Shown here one piece after another: positions 8,193-16,176 of a DNA stretch of 64,000 bases. This stretch comes from Chryseobacterium elymi (lineage in GTDB: Bacteria > Bacteroidota > Bacteroidia > Flavobacteriales > Weeksellaceae): positions 62,001-126,000 of the forward strand of contig NZ_QNUH01000012.1 in the NCBI RefSeq assembly GCF_003385495.1, given 5' to 3'. Within the stretch, counting starts at the first letter, position 1. The number at the start of each line of letters is the position of its first letter. A model generated the notes under the pieces. That model did not search any database. It was not told where the DNA came from and saw only the letters and a program-made list of their open reading frames with translations. The translations under genes and the position numbers were made by a program.

Positions 8193-8193
8193 T

Positions 8194-8241
8194 AAAAAAA
8201 CCTTTCTATAATTTACTGAAATTCAGTTTTATATAGAAAGG
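8194..8241 (-). terminator. terminator downstream of tRNA-Cys
   Basis: On the minus strand, stem CCTTTCTATA/TATAGAAAGG (arms 8201-8210 and 8232-8241) encloses a second small hairpin (ACTGA/TCAGT) and is followed by seven T (8194-8200). Confidence 0.8.
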
Positions 8242-8246
8242 CTCTG

Positions 8247-8317
8247 AGGTACCTAGCGGATTCGAACCGCTGTAGATGGTGTTGCAGACCACTGCCTAGC
8301 CACTCGGCCAAAGTACC
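8247..8317 (-). tRNA. tRNA-Cys (GCA)
   Basis: 71-nt cloverleaf on the minus strand. Acceptor GGTACTT pairs with AGGTACC, the anticodon stem GTGGT/ACCAT holds loop CTGCAAC with anticodon GCA, and the T arm is AGCGG-TTCGAAT-CCGCT. The discriminator base is U, as expected for tRNA-Cys. CCA is not encoded. Accessory DNA lies directly at its 3' side, which fits use as an integration site. Confidence 0.95.
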
Positions 8318-8375
8318 ATTTTTACCATTTTTGAGGTGTGCAAATATAGCAAAAAAAATTAATGAACAAAAATTT

Positions 8376-8882
8376 TTAAATCATTTCTTTCGCTCCAATG
8401 CTGCTTATTTCCTCTTTTAATTGTCTTTCAGCAACATAGTTTTTACCGTTGATCACTCTGGTATCACTCCAGCTGTCATGCCAGCCATTATTCCCTAAAA
8501 AAGAAAGGGAGTCAAAAGGTACTGCACGGGAAAATGTACGGGCAATAATCTGTTGGGATGTTGGTTTATTCCCATCTATGCTGATAACTTCCGTTCCTGT
8601 AATATATTTAGCGATAGTCTTACCCAGATAATATTCCATAAAAAAGAAATAGGAAAAAGACAAAGCGAGATAAATAAGAAGTGCAATCAGACTAAAAGTA
8701 AAGCTCTGATCCTCATTTTCAGCTGAAAATCCCTCTCCATACACTATTGCGTATCCTATTCCAAATATAAAAAAGAAGGCATAATAAATAGCCTGTATAA
8801 AAAGCCTGTCTAAAAAGAAATTAAGAAAGCGTTTGCCGGATGTGGCTTTATGTCTGTCGACAACTGCCAGATATTTTCTCAT
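8376..8882 (-). CDS. RDD family membrane protein
   Basis: 168 residues. The family pattern is present: an N-terminal RFLNFFLDRLF (the R..D pair), two hydrophobic membrane segments (about 27-50 and 65-88), and YYLGKTIAKYITGTEVIS with the conserved G-T region. It ends AVPFDSLSF...GWHDSWSDTRVI. Function of RDD proteins is mostly unknown; some are proposed ion transporters. It lies 23 bases after DUF4403 on the same strand and is the last gene of the thr cluster before tRNA-Cys. Confidence 0.85.
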   Translation of the reverse strand: MRKYLAVVDRHKATSGKRFLNFFLDRLFIQAIYYAFFFIFGIGYAIVYGEGFSAENEDQSFTFSLIALLIYLALSFSYFFFMEYYLGKTIAKYITGTEVISIDGNKPTSQQIIARTFSRAVPFDSLSFLGNNGWHDSWSDTRVINGKNYVAERQLKEEISSIGAKEMI

Positions 8883-8905
8883 GATATTGTATTAGTTTTA
8901 TTAAT

Positions 8906-10270
8906 TTAAATTCCGTTAAGTATTAGTTTTAAAGTTGCGTTTGTTTCAATAACTGCTGTAATTCCTGATTCATTTAATAGGACACTGCCTGGTTTCAGGT
9001 TGAAAACCCTTCCGTTCATCTTTAGCCCTTTGTAATATTCCTTATTAAATGCTTCTTCTATGCTTTTCTTGGAGGCCAGCTCCAGTTCCTGCGTAGGAAT
9101 TCCGTATTCCTCTTCAATCATTTTTACAATTTTTCCTTTAAAAAGAAGAGTCGCAGTTTTCTGCAGAACATTAGCCGTCCTTAGATTGAATTTTGTATTG
9201 GACAGTACAATTTTCTTTTTCGTTTCGTCATATACAGGAATTCCGGAAATAATGGCTTTTCCATTTACGTAGCCTTCTGTTTCAGCTTCAATGATCACTC
9301 TTCCTTCGGCACCATAAACCCGGATGTCTTTGATCTTTACCTTTGAGTCTCGGACATCATATTCCTTGTTCATGAACATATTTCTGGCAATATTGGTAGC
9401 TTCAGAAAAAGGAACATTAGCTGTAGTCTGCAAGAGGAATTTATCTGCCAGAACAGGAACGACATTAAAGTTCCCGGCTGATTTTACCGTTGGTGATGCA
9501 GCAGGTTTGCTTCCGGTAAACGTTTCCGAATAAATATCCATTCCTATATTCGTAGTGATCTCGTTCCCATAGAATTTCAGCGGGGTGATATTCACGCCTA
9601 CCGGGCTTATTTTCAGCCACGTATTATATTCCTCCGAAATATTAAAAGGCTGTGAGAAAACATTCCATGCCATTACTGCATACTGTTGGAAATTCAGCTG
9701 CGTAGCCATCTGCTGATCAATAGTCTTGGCAAATTTTCCCTGCTGTTCCTTCAGGCTTTTTTCTACCAGTGAAGTGATAGGAATCTGTATTCTGCCATAA
9801 TCCAGGACAGGCTTTGTCACCCATCTGAAACCGTTGGGCTGCGTATTGGTAGAAATTGTCCAGTTGTTATTAAAATTAATCGTGGTATTGAAGGACATAA
9901 CTGTTTCAAAAGTAGTATTCTGATACGAATAAACTCCCAGGGTACCAATCCCTTTTTCGGCCCATATTTTTAAAGGAACTTCTATCAGAAGGTTTTGGCT
10001 TGTTCCGCCCACAAGACGGATAGGCCGGGTTTTCCATACTTTGACCTTAAACTGATCGTTATTGTTATCTGTATAAGAATCATCCTGAAATACCAGCTCT
10101 TTTACTGAAGCATTAATCATATTGCTGATTTCAGAAAGCGGAATGGTTACCGGCATCGTAATGCTGGATTTTATTTTCGGGAAATTGTAAACAGCGGATT
10201 GATTATCAACAGCAGTCTGGCCAAAAACTATGGCGAAACTTAATAAAAATAATAATTTGATGGATTTCAA
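8906..10270 (-). CDS. DUF4403 family exported protein
   Basis: 454 residues starting at a TTG codon (10268-10270) that directly precedes a signal peptide (KSIKLLFLLSFAIVFGQ). The body shows the DUF4403 style: repeated beta segments such as SSITMPVTIPLSEISNMIN, VPLKIWAEKGIGTLGVYS and KFLLQTTANVPFSEATNIA, resembling lipid-binding tubular (SMP/TULIP-like) repeats. Probably periplasmic or envelope-associated; function unknown. It follows folB by 28 bases, so likely read through from the thr operon. Confidence 0.8.
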   Translation of the reverse strand: MKSIKLLFLLSFAIVFGQTAVDNQSAVYNFPKIKSSITMPVTIPLSEISNMINASVKELVFQDDSYTDNNNDQFKVKVWKTRPIRLVGGTSQNLLIEVPLKIWAEKGIGTLGVYSYQNTTFETVMSFNTTINFNNNWTISTNTQPNGFRWVTKPVLDYGRIQIPITSLVEKSLKEQQGKFAKTIDQQMATQLNFQQYAVMAWNVFSQPFNISEEYNTWLKISPVGVNITPLKFYGNEITTNIGMDIYSETFTGSKPAASPTVKSAGNFNVVPVLADKFLLQTTANVPFSEATNIARNMFMNKEYDVRDSKVKIKDIRVYGAEGRVIIEAETEGYVNGKAIISGIPVYDETKKKIVLSNTKFNLRTANVLQKTATLLFKGKIVKMIEEEYGIPTQELELASKKSIEEAFNKEYYKGLKMNGRVFNLKPGSVLLNESGITAVIETNATLKLILNGI

Positions 10271-10297
10271 TTCAGTATGTTTTTTGTGTAGATAAAA

Positions 10298-10669
10298 TTA
10301 AAAATCATCAGGTTTGAAGCTTCTCTCCAGTTCAATACTGGCGCCTTTCATTTCGCCCTGCATCGGTGGTGAAGTTTTTGTAATCTTCAGCTTAATATAG
10401 GAAATCTGGGGAAAAATTTCATGAATCTTCATGATCATTCTTCCAGCCACATGCTCCAGTAATTTGGATTTAATGGCCATTTCCTGATGAATGATCCCGT
10501 TGATGTCAGCATAGCTTATCGTATCATTCAGATCATCTGTTTCTGCAGCTTTCCAAAGATCCGTGTGCAGTTCTGCATTTAAAATATAATACGTCCCGAT
10601 GATGTTTTCTTCGGGAAGCACGCCGTGGTAGGCATATATTTTTACATCTTCAAGAAAGATCTTGCTCAT
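10298..10669 (-). CDS. folB: dihydroneopterin aldolase
   Basis: 123 residues, normal length. Converts 7,8-dihydroneopterin to 6-hydroxymethyl-dihydropterin plus glycolaldehyde in folate synthesis, cytosolic. Family signatures: VKIYAYHGVLPEE near the start, ISYADINGIIHQEM in the middle, and the KITKTSPPM region with the conserved Lys and double Pro. The ATG overlaps the thrC stop by 4 bases (ATGA), so translation is coupled to the threonine operon. The pathway partner folK is 42 kb away at 52124. Confidence 0.93.
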   Translation of the reverse strand: MSKIFLEDVKIYAYHGVLPEENIIGTYYILNAELHTDLWKAAETDDLNDTISYADINGIIHQEMAIKSKLLEHVAGRMIMKIHEIFPQISYIKLKITKTSPPMQGEMKGASIELERSFKPDDF

Positions 10670-11979
10670 TGTTCCTGATTTTTATCCAGCAAAAATCGTT
10701 TTAATTCTTCAAAATCTGCATTTATTTCTACAGTTTTTTTATCCTTTTTCATAAGATCATTCAAAGCTTCGGGGATATCAATGGTGATATGGGCTGCTTT
10801 TTCTACTGCTTCAGGGAATTTCACAGGATGTGCTGTTCCCAATATAAATCCTTTTTTGCCGGGATTCTCATTCAGATACTGTTCCATAGCAGCGAATGCA
10901 ACTGCGCTGTGAGGATCGAGGGTATACTCATATTTTTCGTATACCTCTTTTATGGTTTGTAGCGTTGATTCATCATCAACCGAATATCCCGAGATCATAT
11001 TTTTCAGATGTTCATACTGATGTCCGAAAAGTTCCAGAATTCTGGTGAAATTACTTGGATCTCCAACGTCCATAGCATTGGATAAGGTGGCTACAGCTTT
11101 TTTAGGATGATACTGATGACTTTTCAGATAATCAGGAACTACATCATTTTTGTTGCATGCAGCAATAAAATGTCCTGCAGGAAGCCCGCGGAAATAAGCA
11201 AGAAGCCCCGCACAGATATTTCCGAAATTTCCACTCGGAACACCAATGACCGGATCCTGATTTTCGTACTGTTTCCATTGTTTTAAAGCTAATAAATAAT
11301 AAATCTGCTGAGGAAGCCATCTTGCAACATTAATAGAATTAGCTGAGGTTAAAAACAACTCTGAGTTAATACTTTCATCTGAAAAAGCCTGCTTGACAAG
11401 ATTCTGACAGTCATCAAAGTTTCCGTTGACTTCCAGTGCCAAAATATTTCCTCCCAGTGCCGTAAGCTGTTTTTCCTGAACAGCACTCACCCTGTTTTTA
11501 GGATAAAGAATAACCACATTGATTCCTGGGACATTATAAAATCCATGGGCAACAGCTCCACCCGTATCACCGGAAGTAGCCACAAGAACCGTTACTTTTT
11601 TATCCTGATCTTTTAGAAAATATGACAGACAGCGGCTCATAAACCTTGCTCCCACATCTTTAAATGCTAACGTTGGTCCATGGAAAAGCTCCAGAATGGA
11701 TATGTGCTCACTGATCTTTTTTAAAGGAATCTCAAAGCTGATGGTTTCTGTAGTAATTTTCTTTAATATTTCCGAGGGAATTTCGTCCCCGATAAAATCT
11801 TTCATGCATCTGAACGCAATTTCTTCATTGGAATACAGATGCAAATTTTGAATAAATTCTTCATTAAACTGAGGAATTTTTTCGGGAAAAAACAATCCTT
11901 TTTGACTACCCTGGCTTTTTATAGCAGCTGTTTTGAAATTAACGGTTTCCTGTTTATCTTTTAAATTATAATAATTCAT
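10666..11979 (-). CDS. thrC: threonine synthase
   Basis: 437 residues from the ATG at 11979 (MNYYNLKDKQETV). An upstream in-frame start at 12027 would run into thrB and is less likely. PLP-dependent conversion of O-phosphohomoserine to threonine. Seen: the PLP-lysine motif LAFKDVGARFM, the phosphate-binding SGDTGGAVAHGF and the PSGNFGN loop. It starts 10 bases after the thrB stop and overlaps folB by 4 bases. Last biosynthetic step of the operon controlled by the Thr-rich leader at 15484-15585. Confidence 0.95.
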   Translation of the reverse strand: MNYYNLKDKQETVNFKTAAIKSQGSQKGLFFPEKIPQFNEEFIQNLHLYSNEEIAFRCMKDFIGDEIPSEILKKITTETISFEIPLKKISEHISILELFHGPTLAFKDVGARFMSRCLSYFLKDQDKKVTVLVATSGDTGGAVAHGFYNVPGINVVILYPKNRVSAVQEKQLTALGGNILALEVNGNFDDCQNLVKQAFSDESINSELFLTSANSINVARWLPQQIYYLLALKQWKQYENQDPVIGVPSGNFGNICAGLLAYFRGLPAGHFIAACNKNDVVPDYLKSHQYHPKKAVATLSNAMDVGDPSNFTRILELFGHQYEHLKNMISGYSVDDESTLQTIKEVYEKYEYTLDPHSAVAFAAMEQYLNENPGKKGFILGTAHPVKFPEAVEKAAHITIDIPEALNDLMKKDKKTVEINADFEELKRFLLDKNQEQ

Positions 11980-11989
11980 TGTCTTTAAT

Positions 11990-12931
11990 TTATTGGTTAT
12001 CATCATGATCTTCTTCAACAATCTCAATTCCTGAAGGGTTTATTTTTGAGACATACACAAAACTCTCAATTTTAATTTCATCGTAAATAGATTTCATCAG
12101 CTGGGCAATCTTTTCTGCCGTTTCTTTTTTCTCTGCCAGCATAAAAATTGAAGGTCCTGAACCCGAAATTCCGCCTCCAAGTGCGCCAGCCTCCAAACTT
12201 CTTGTTTTAATCTCATCAAATTTCGGAATTAGGATGCTCCTGACAGGTTCTATAATCCTATCATTCAGACTTCGTCCGATGAGCGGAATATCGTTTTTGA
12301 GGATTCCTGTCACGAGTCCTGCTATATTTCCCCACTGTTCCACAGCATCTTTCAGAAGAATATTTTTCTTTAAAATCTGCCGTGCATCAGAAGTTTTTAC
12401 TTCGACCTGCGGATGTACTGCTGCCACAAACAGGTTGGGGGTACTCAACGGAATAATATCAATAGGAGAGGAGGATTTCACCAATGTGATACCTCCATAA
12501 ATGCACGGGGCAATATTGTCTGCATGGCGTACTCCGGAAGCAAGCTCTTCACCGAACATGGCGAAGTGAACCATTTCTTCACGGGATAAAATATTTCCTA
12601 ATAAGGCGTTGGCCCCAAAAGCGGCTCCGGCGGCACTTGCCGCACTGGAGCCGAGCCCGCTGCCCGGCTTTATATGTTTACGGATTGTGACTTCAAAACC
12701 TTTCGTCAGCTTCAGATGCTCGATGATATTTTGGAGAACAACGCCCGCTACATTTTTTGACGGCTCTTCCGGAAGTCCGAAATGATCCTCATGTCTGATA
12801 ATGATCTCAGGGCTGTCCAGTAATTTCAGTTCCATTTCGTCATAAGGCTCGTGAATAGCCATTCCCAGGATATCAAATCCGCAAACGAGATTGGCAATGG
12901 TAGCCGGGACTTTTATTTTTATCTTTTTCAT
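11990..12931 (-). CDS. thrB: homoserine kinase
   Basis: 313 residues from ATG 12931 (MKKIKIKVPATIANLVCGFD). The longer frame to 12973 would overlap thrA. GHMP kinase that phosphorylates homoserine with ATP. Seen: the ATP loop PGSGLGSSAASAAGAA at about residues 92-107, the N-terminal PATIANLVCGFD, and the C-terminal GGGISGSGPSIFML. Ten bases separate it from thrA and ten from thrC: a tight thrABC operon. Confidence 0.95.
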   Translation of the reverse strand: MKKIKIKVPATIANLVCGFDILGMAIHEPYDEMELKLLDSPEIIIRHEDHFGLPEEPSKNVAGVVLQNIIEHLKLTKGFEVTIRKHIKPGSGLGSSAASAAGAAFGANALLGNILSREEMVHFAMFGEELASGVRHADNIAPCIYGGITLVKSSSPIDIIPLSTPNLFVAAVHPQVEVKTSDARQILKKNILLKDAVEQWGNIAGLVTGILKNDIPLIGRSLNDRIIEPVRSILIPKFDEIKTRSLEAGALGGGISGSGPSIFMLAEKKETAEKIAQLMKSIYDEIKIESFVYVSKINPSGIEIVEEDHDDNQ

Positions 12932-12941
12932 ATTATTTATT

Positions 12942-15392
12942 TTAAACTGATCGGATAATATCTGCAAAAACACCGCTGGCAGTTACTTCAGCCCCTGCAC
13001 CGGCTCCTTTTACAACAAGAGGCTGCTCGGAGTATCTTAAAGTTTTGAAAATGACAATGTTGTCTTTGCCATACAGATGGTACAGATCACTGTCCGGAGC
13101 AACATGCTGAAGGCCGACCTTAGCTTTACCCTCTTTAAATTCAGCGGTATATTTCAAAATTTTGCCATTTTTCTGGGCCTCACTGACTAAATTTTTAAAA
13201 TGACTTTCATATTCCGTAAGCTTCTCATAGAAATTTTCTACACTTCCATGAAGACATTCCTCGGGTAGAAAGCTTTCATTTTCTATATCTTCAAACTGAA
13301 GAGGATATCCTGCTTCTCTGGCCAGAATTAAGATTTTTCGGGCTACATCAGTTCCTGTCAGATCCAGCCGTGGATCCGGCTCAGTAAAGCCTTCTTTCTG
13401 AGCCTGGGCAACAACTTCTGAAAAGGTTCTGCTTCCGTCATAATTGTTAAAGACGAAATTCAGCGTTCCGCTTAATACAGCCTGTATAGATGTGATTTTG
13501 TCACCACTTTTCATGAGATCATTAATGGTTCCGATAACCGGAAGTCCGGCTCCTACATTGGTTTCAAAGTAGAATTTGCAGTTGTGATTCCGGGCAGTAC
13601 TTTTTAAGTTTTTATATACTTCAAAATCTGAGGTGGCTGCAATTTTGTTACAAGCCACAATATTGATGCTTCTTTTTAATAAATTGTCATAGATTTCCGG
13701 CACTGAGGAGCTGGCGGTTACATCAATAAATATTGAATTCCTAAGGTTCCGGGAAATGATCTCCTCTGCAAAGCCGTGGATAGATGCTTCGATGCCTTTT
13801 TCACTCCAATTACGGTATTCGCTTTCAGAAATTCCGTGATCAGAGAAAAACATTTTCCGGCTGTTGGAAATCCCTGCAATTCTCAAATTAATCAAATTGT
13901 TTTCCCTAAGGTATTCATTTTGTTCAAAGATCTGCTCTACCAGTTTTGAACCTACATTTCCGACTCCACACAGATAAAGGTGTACCTGCTTGATTTCGGA
14001 TTCAAAAAATTCTTCATGGAGTACATTGACCGCTTTTTTAGTATCGTTTTCTGAAATAACAATACTGATATTCCTCTCGGAAGATCCCTGCGCAATGGCT
14101 CTGATATTAATCCCGTTACTACCCAGGCATCCGAACATTTTAGCACTGATTCCGCTTCTGTTTTTCATGTTTTCCCCTACCAGTGCCACAATTGAAAGTC
14201 CGGTTTCTATTTTTACAGGAGTCACTCTCTGTAGTTTTATGTCATCTTCAAAAGAGGAGTTCACAACATTTTCTGCATGAAAGACATCTTTTTCATTGAC
14301 GGCAATGGTAATGGAATGTTCTGAAGAACCCTGGGTAATAAGAATAACATTAATCTTTTCAAGGCTAAGACATTGGAAAAGTTTTGCTGAAGTTCCGGGA
14401 ATTCCTACCATTCCGCTGCCTTCCAGGGTAAGAAGGGCAATATGGTTCATATTGGAAACTCCCGCTGCAGCCTGTTGCTTTTCGACAGCTGATTTGTTTA
14501 ATTTATGGGAAACCAGTGTTCCTTTCGCTTCCGGATCAAAAGTATTTTTAATCTTAAGGTCGATATTTTTTGCCATAACAGGCTGTATGGATGGCGGATA
14601 AAGAACTTTAGCCCCAAAATGGGAAAGTTCCATCGCTTCATGATAAGAAATCTCAGGAATAGGTTTAGCATTAGAAGCCAATCTTGGATCTGCAGTCATC
14701 ATCCCGTTTACATCGCTCCAGATCTGAAGTTCTTCAGCAGAAACGGCCGCCGCAATAATGGCTGCTGTATAATCAGAGCCGCCTCTGCCTAATGTGGTGG
14801 TATTTCCGTTCTGATCTCTGGCAATAAAGCCGGGTGCTACGATGATCTTATTTTTATGCTCAGCTGCAAAATTCTTTACATTTTCTTCAGTGATCTCAAA
14901 ATCTACCTTCGCATTGGTAAAGCTGCTGTCTGTTCTGATCTGATCAGCCGAATTCATCCATATACAGTCCAATTCCTCATACTGAAGCCTGGCTGCAATA
15001 AGGTTTGAAGACAGAAATTCTCCATATGAAGTAATCCTGTCTCTGATCTTATCTGTAAATTCACCTAATACAAATATTCCGCTGTAGATATCTTCCATGT
15101 CATTAAAGTGCTTTTTAACAAAGCTTAGCCACGAGCTCTGTGATAAAACAGGAATAAGCTCTTTGACAAGATCTAAATGCTTTTCTTCGAGGTTTTTAAT
15201 GGAGGGAATATAGTTTTCATCTTTAAGGGAAGCATATTCTGCTGCTTTTATCAGGGTGTCGGTAACACTGTGAAGGGCTGAAACTACAACAATCACTCTG
15301 CTTTGTAAAGATTCTTTTTTAATAATATTTTCTGCCAGAAGAATATTGCCGGCATTGGCGACAGATGTACCGCCGAATTTTAAGACTTTCAT
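12942..15392 (-). CDS. thrA: bifunctional aspartokinase / homoserine dehydrogenase
   Basis: 816 residues, full length for the fused enzyme. The N-terminal kinase domain starts KFGGTSVANAG and contains GRGGSDYTAAIIAA and DVNGMMTADPR. Two ACT-type regulatory repeats lie at about residues 315-455 (GMVGIPGTSAKLF; RSGISAKMFGCLG). The dehydrogenase begins with the NAD-binding LYLCGVGNVGSKLVEQ and contains NVGAGLPVIGTIN and LSGTLNFVFN. First and third steps from aspartate toward threonine. The ACT repeats suggest allosteric feedback by threonine. The 190-base leader upstream carries a Thr-codon-rich peptide and hairpins. Confidence 0.95.
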   Translation of the reverse strand: MKVLKFGGTSVANAGNILLAENIIKKESLQSRVIVVVSALHSVTDTLIKAAEYASLKDENYIPSIKNLEEKHLDLVKELIPVLSQSSWLSFVKKHFNDMEDIYSGIFVLGEFTDKIRDRITSYGEFLSSNLIAARLQYEELDCIWMNSADQIRTDSSFTNAKVDFEITEENVKNFAAEHKNKIIVAPGFIARDQNGNTTTLGRGGSDYTAAIIAAAVSAEELQIWSDVNGMMTADPRLASNAKPIPEISYHEAMELSHFGAKVLYPPSIQPVMAKNIDLKIKNTFDPEAKGTLVSHKLNKSAVEKQQAAAGVSNMNHIALLTLEGSGMVGIPGTSAKLFQCLSLEKINVILITQGSSEHSITIAVNEKDVFHAENVVNSSFEDDIKLQRVTPVKIETGLSIVALVGENMKNRSGISAKMFGCLGSNGINIRAIAQGSSERNISIVISENDTKKAVNVLHEEFFESEIKQVHLYLCGVGNVGSKLVEQIFEQNEYLRENNLINLRIAGISNSRKMFFSDHGISESEYRNWSEKGIEASIHGFAEEIISRNLRNSIFIDVTASSSVPEIYDNLLKRSINIVACNKIAATSDFEVYKNLKSTARNHNCKFYFETNVGAGLPVIGTINDLMKSGDKITSIQAVLSGTLNFVFNNYDGSRTFSEVVAQAQKEGFTEPDPRLDLTGTDVARKILILAREAGYPLQFEDIENESFLPEECLHGSVENFYEKLTEYESHFKNLVSEAQKNGKILKYTAEFKEGKAKVGLQHVAPDSDLYHLYGKDNIVIFKTLRYSEQPLVVKGAGAGAEVTASGVFADIIRSV

Positions 15393-15428
15393 CCAATTAA
15401 TATTTAAGGTTAGGTAAAATGAAATGTT

Positions 15429-15448
15429 TACTCTTTAAAAAAAGAGTA
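15429..15448 (-). terminator. candidate attenuator hairpin upstream of thrA
   Basis: 8-bp perfect stem TACTCTTT (15429-15436) / AAAGAGTA (15441-15448), followed on the minus strand by a moderately T-rich stretch, about 36 bases before the thrA ATG. With the leader peptide upstream this is a plausible attenuator; the T-run is weak. Confidence 0.45.
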
Positions 15449-15476
15449 CGGGTGCAGGAAATAATATGTGAAAATG

Positions 15477-15493
15477 TACCCCGCTAAGGGGTA
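15477..15493 (-). promoter_or_regulatory. hairpin overlapping the leader-peptide stop
   Basis: Stem TACCCC (15477-15482) / GGGGTA (15488-15493) with loop GCTAA, including the last Thr/Pro codons and the stop of the leader peptide. A ribosome stalled on the Thr codons would cover this stem, as in classical attenuation. Its GGGT arm could alternatively pair with ACCC about 15450-15453. Confidence 0.5.
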
Positions 15494-15585
15494 GTTGTTG
15501 TAGTTGTGAATGTAGAAACAGAAGATAGTCCCGAAATAAGTGATTCCGGTGTAGAAATATCTGATATGTTTCTTAGAAAGTTCAT
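15484..15585 (-). CDS. thrL: threonine operon leader peptide, 33 aa
   Basis: ATG at 15585, TAG at 15484-15486. The peptide begins MNFLRNISDISTPESLISG and ends STFTTTTTTP, with six consecutive Thr codons (ACA ACT ACA ACA ACT ACC) just before Pro and stop. It starts about 12 bases after a good -7 box (TACATTTG). The stop lies inside a hairpin, a second hairpin follows, and thrA begins about 90 bases on. This is the architecture of ribosome-mediated attenuation: starvation for charged tRNA-Thr stalls ribosomes at the run and changes the RNA fold. The gene symbol is by analogy; no sequence similarity to the enterobacterial peptide is claimed. Confidence 0.75.
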   Translation of the reverse strand: MNFLRNISDISTPESLISGLSSVSTFTTTTTTP

Positions 15586-15596
15586 TCTTTACCAAA

Positions 15597-15626
15597 CAAA
15601 TGTACAAATTATTCGGAGATATCAAA
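15597..15626 (-). promoter_or_regulatory. promoter of the thr operon
   Basis: -7 box TACATTTG (15597-15604) and -33 TTTG (15623-15626) on the minus strand, separated by 18 bases, matching the Bacteroidota consensus. Transcription would begin a few bases before the leader-peptide ATG at 15585. Confidence 0.7.
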
Positions 15627-15742
15627 ATTATTTTGGTGTACAATTTTATTTTTAATTCATTTTCAGGAGATATATTGATTTGAAACTTTATTTTTCCCTT
15701 TAAAAGAGCTATACTTAAATTCTAAAACAAAATAAAATTACT

Positions 15743-15940
15743 ATGAAAAATTTAAAGAAAATGTCTCGGGAAAAATTAGGAAAGATTAATGGAGCAGTTT
15801 CTAATTGCAGTGGATGCCCGGCTGGCGGATTTGGTCCTGGTGGGACTTCTGGCGGATATAATTACTCATGTGAGGATTATCACGTTCTTCCGAGCCGATG
15901 CAAAAGCTGTGTTTTTGTTAGTTCAGAATGCTTCCAATAA
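15743..15940 (+). CDS. bacteriocin-like precursor peptide 1 (double-glycine-type leader)
   Basis: 65 residues. Leader MKNLKKMSREKLGKINGA is nearly the consensus of the Chryseobacterium bacteriocin-like family (MKNLKKLsrEeLKsINGG), here ending Gly-Ala. The core is small, Gly- and Cys-rich (CSGCPAGGFGPGG, then SCEDY, CKSC and C-terminal ECFQ). It aligns with the core of peptide 2 (C..CP.G..G, SCED(Y/F)..LP..CK, final CF). Leader function: export and cleavage by a C39-peptidase transporter, none of which lies in this window. A -7-like TATACTTA at 15710 and a strong terminator at 15963 mark a one-gene unit. Antimicrobial activity is unproven. Confidence 0.75.
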   Translation: MKNLKKMSREKLGKINGAVSNCSGCPAGGFGPGGTSGGYNYSCEDYHVLPSRCKSCVFVSSECFQ

Positions 15941-15962
15941 CCAGTAGTGAAAGAAGAACTGT

Positions 15963-15992
15963 AGGACTGTCTGTATAGGCAGTCCTTTTTTT
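15963..15992 (+). terminator. terminator after peptide 1
   Basis: Stem AGGACTG (15963-15969) / CAGTCCT (15980-15986) followed by TTTTTT. Confidence 0.85.
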
Positions 15993-16003
15993 ATTATATA
16001 GAT

Positions 16004-16094
16004 CAAGTGGCGGTGCTGCATATGTATGCTTTCGCGGCGGTGGTGCCTGGGGCTGATGGAGAACTCCGGAGGCACATGTTATGCTCCGATGGTG
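16004..16094. other. GC-rich non-coding patch between peptide genes
   Basis: About 90 bases clearly richer in G+C than the flanks. One forward frame reads a Gly-rich string SSGGAAYVCFRGGGAWG before a stop, with no leader in front. It may be a remnant of another precursor-peptide core, or foreign DNA. No complete gene. Confidence 0.25.
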
Positions 16095-16176
16095 TAATTA
16101 ATTTGAATCAGTTTTTATTAATAAACTTTCATAGATGAGGTTAAAAATGCTATATTTAGAAACCAAACAAATCAAT

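Larger units (their letters stand above)
1..8246. mobile_element. integrated element (right part) ending at tRNA-Cys
   Basis: Seen: a truncated tyrosine recombinase, an excisionase-like HTH gene, small AT-rich ORFs, a HTH/winged-helix/replication-initiator operon, a phage-fibre-like gene and an exported unknown protein. The run stops at the 3' end of a tRNA-Cys gene, and housekeeping genes follow. Known: tyrosine-recombinase elements often integrate in tRNA 3' ends. Inference: the element extends left beyond the window and its right attachment site lies near 8240-8275. No capsid, terminase, portal or conjugation gene is present. The integrase is 7.7 kb from the tRNA, so it may instead sit at the other end of the element or belong to a second one. 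Confidence 0.6.

Noticed and set aside
1..8246. Complete prophage
   Set aside because: No terminase, portal, capsid, tail-assembly or lysis genes in the visible part.
15428..15643. 71-codon minus-strand ORF upstream of thrA
   Set aside because: It overlaps in another frame the 33-codon Thr-rich leader, which fits the promoter position and hairpins far better.
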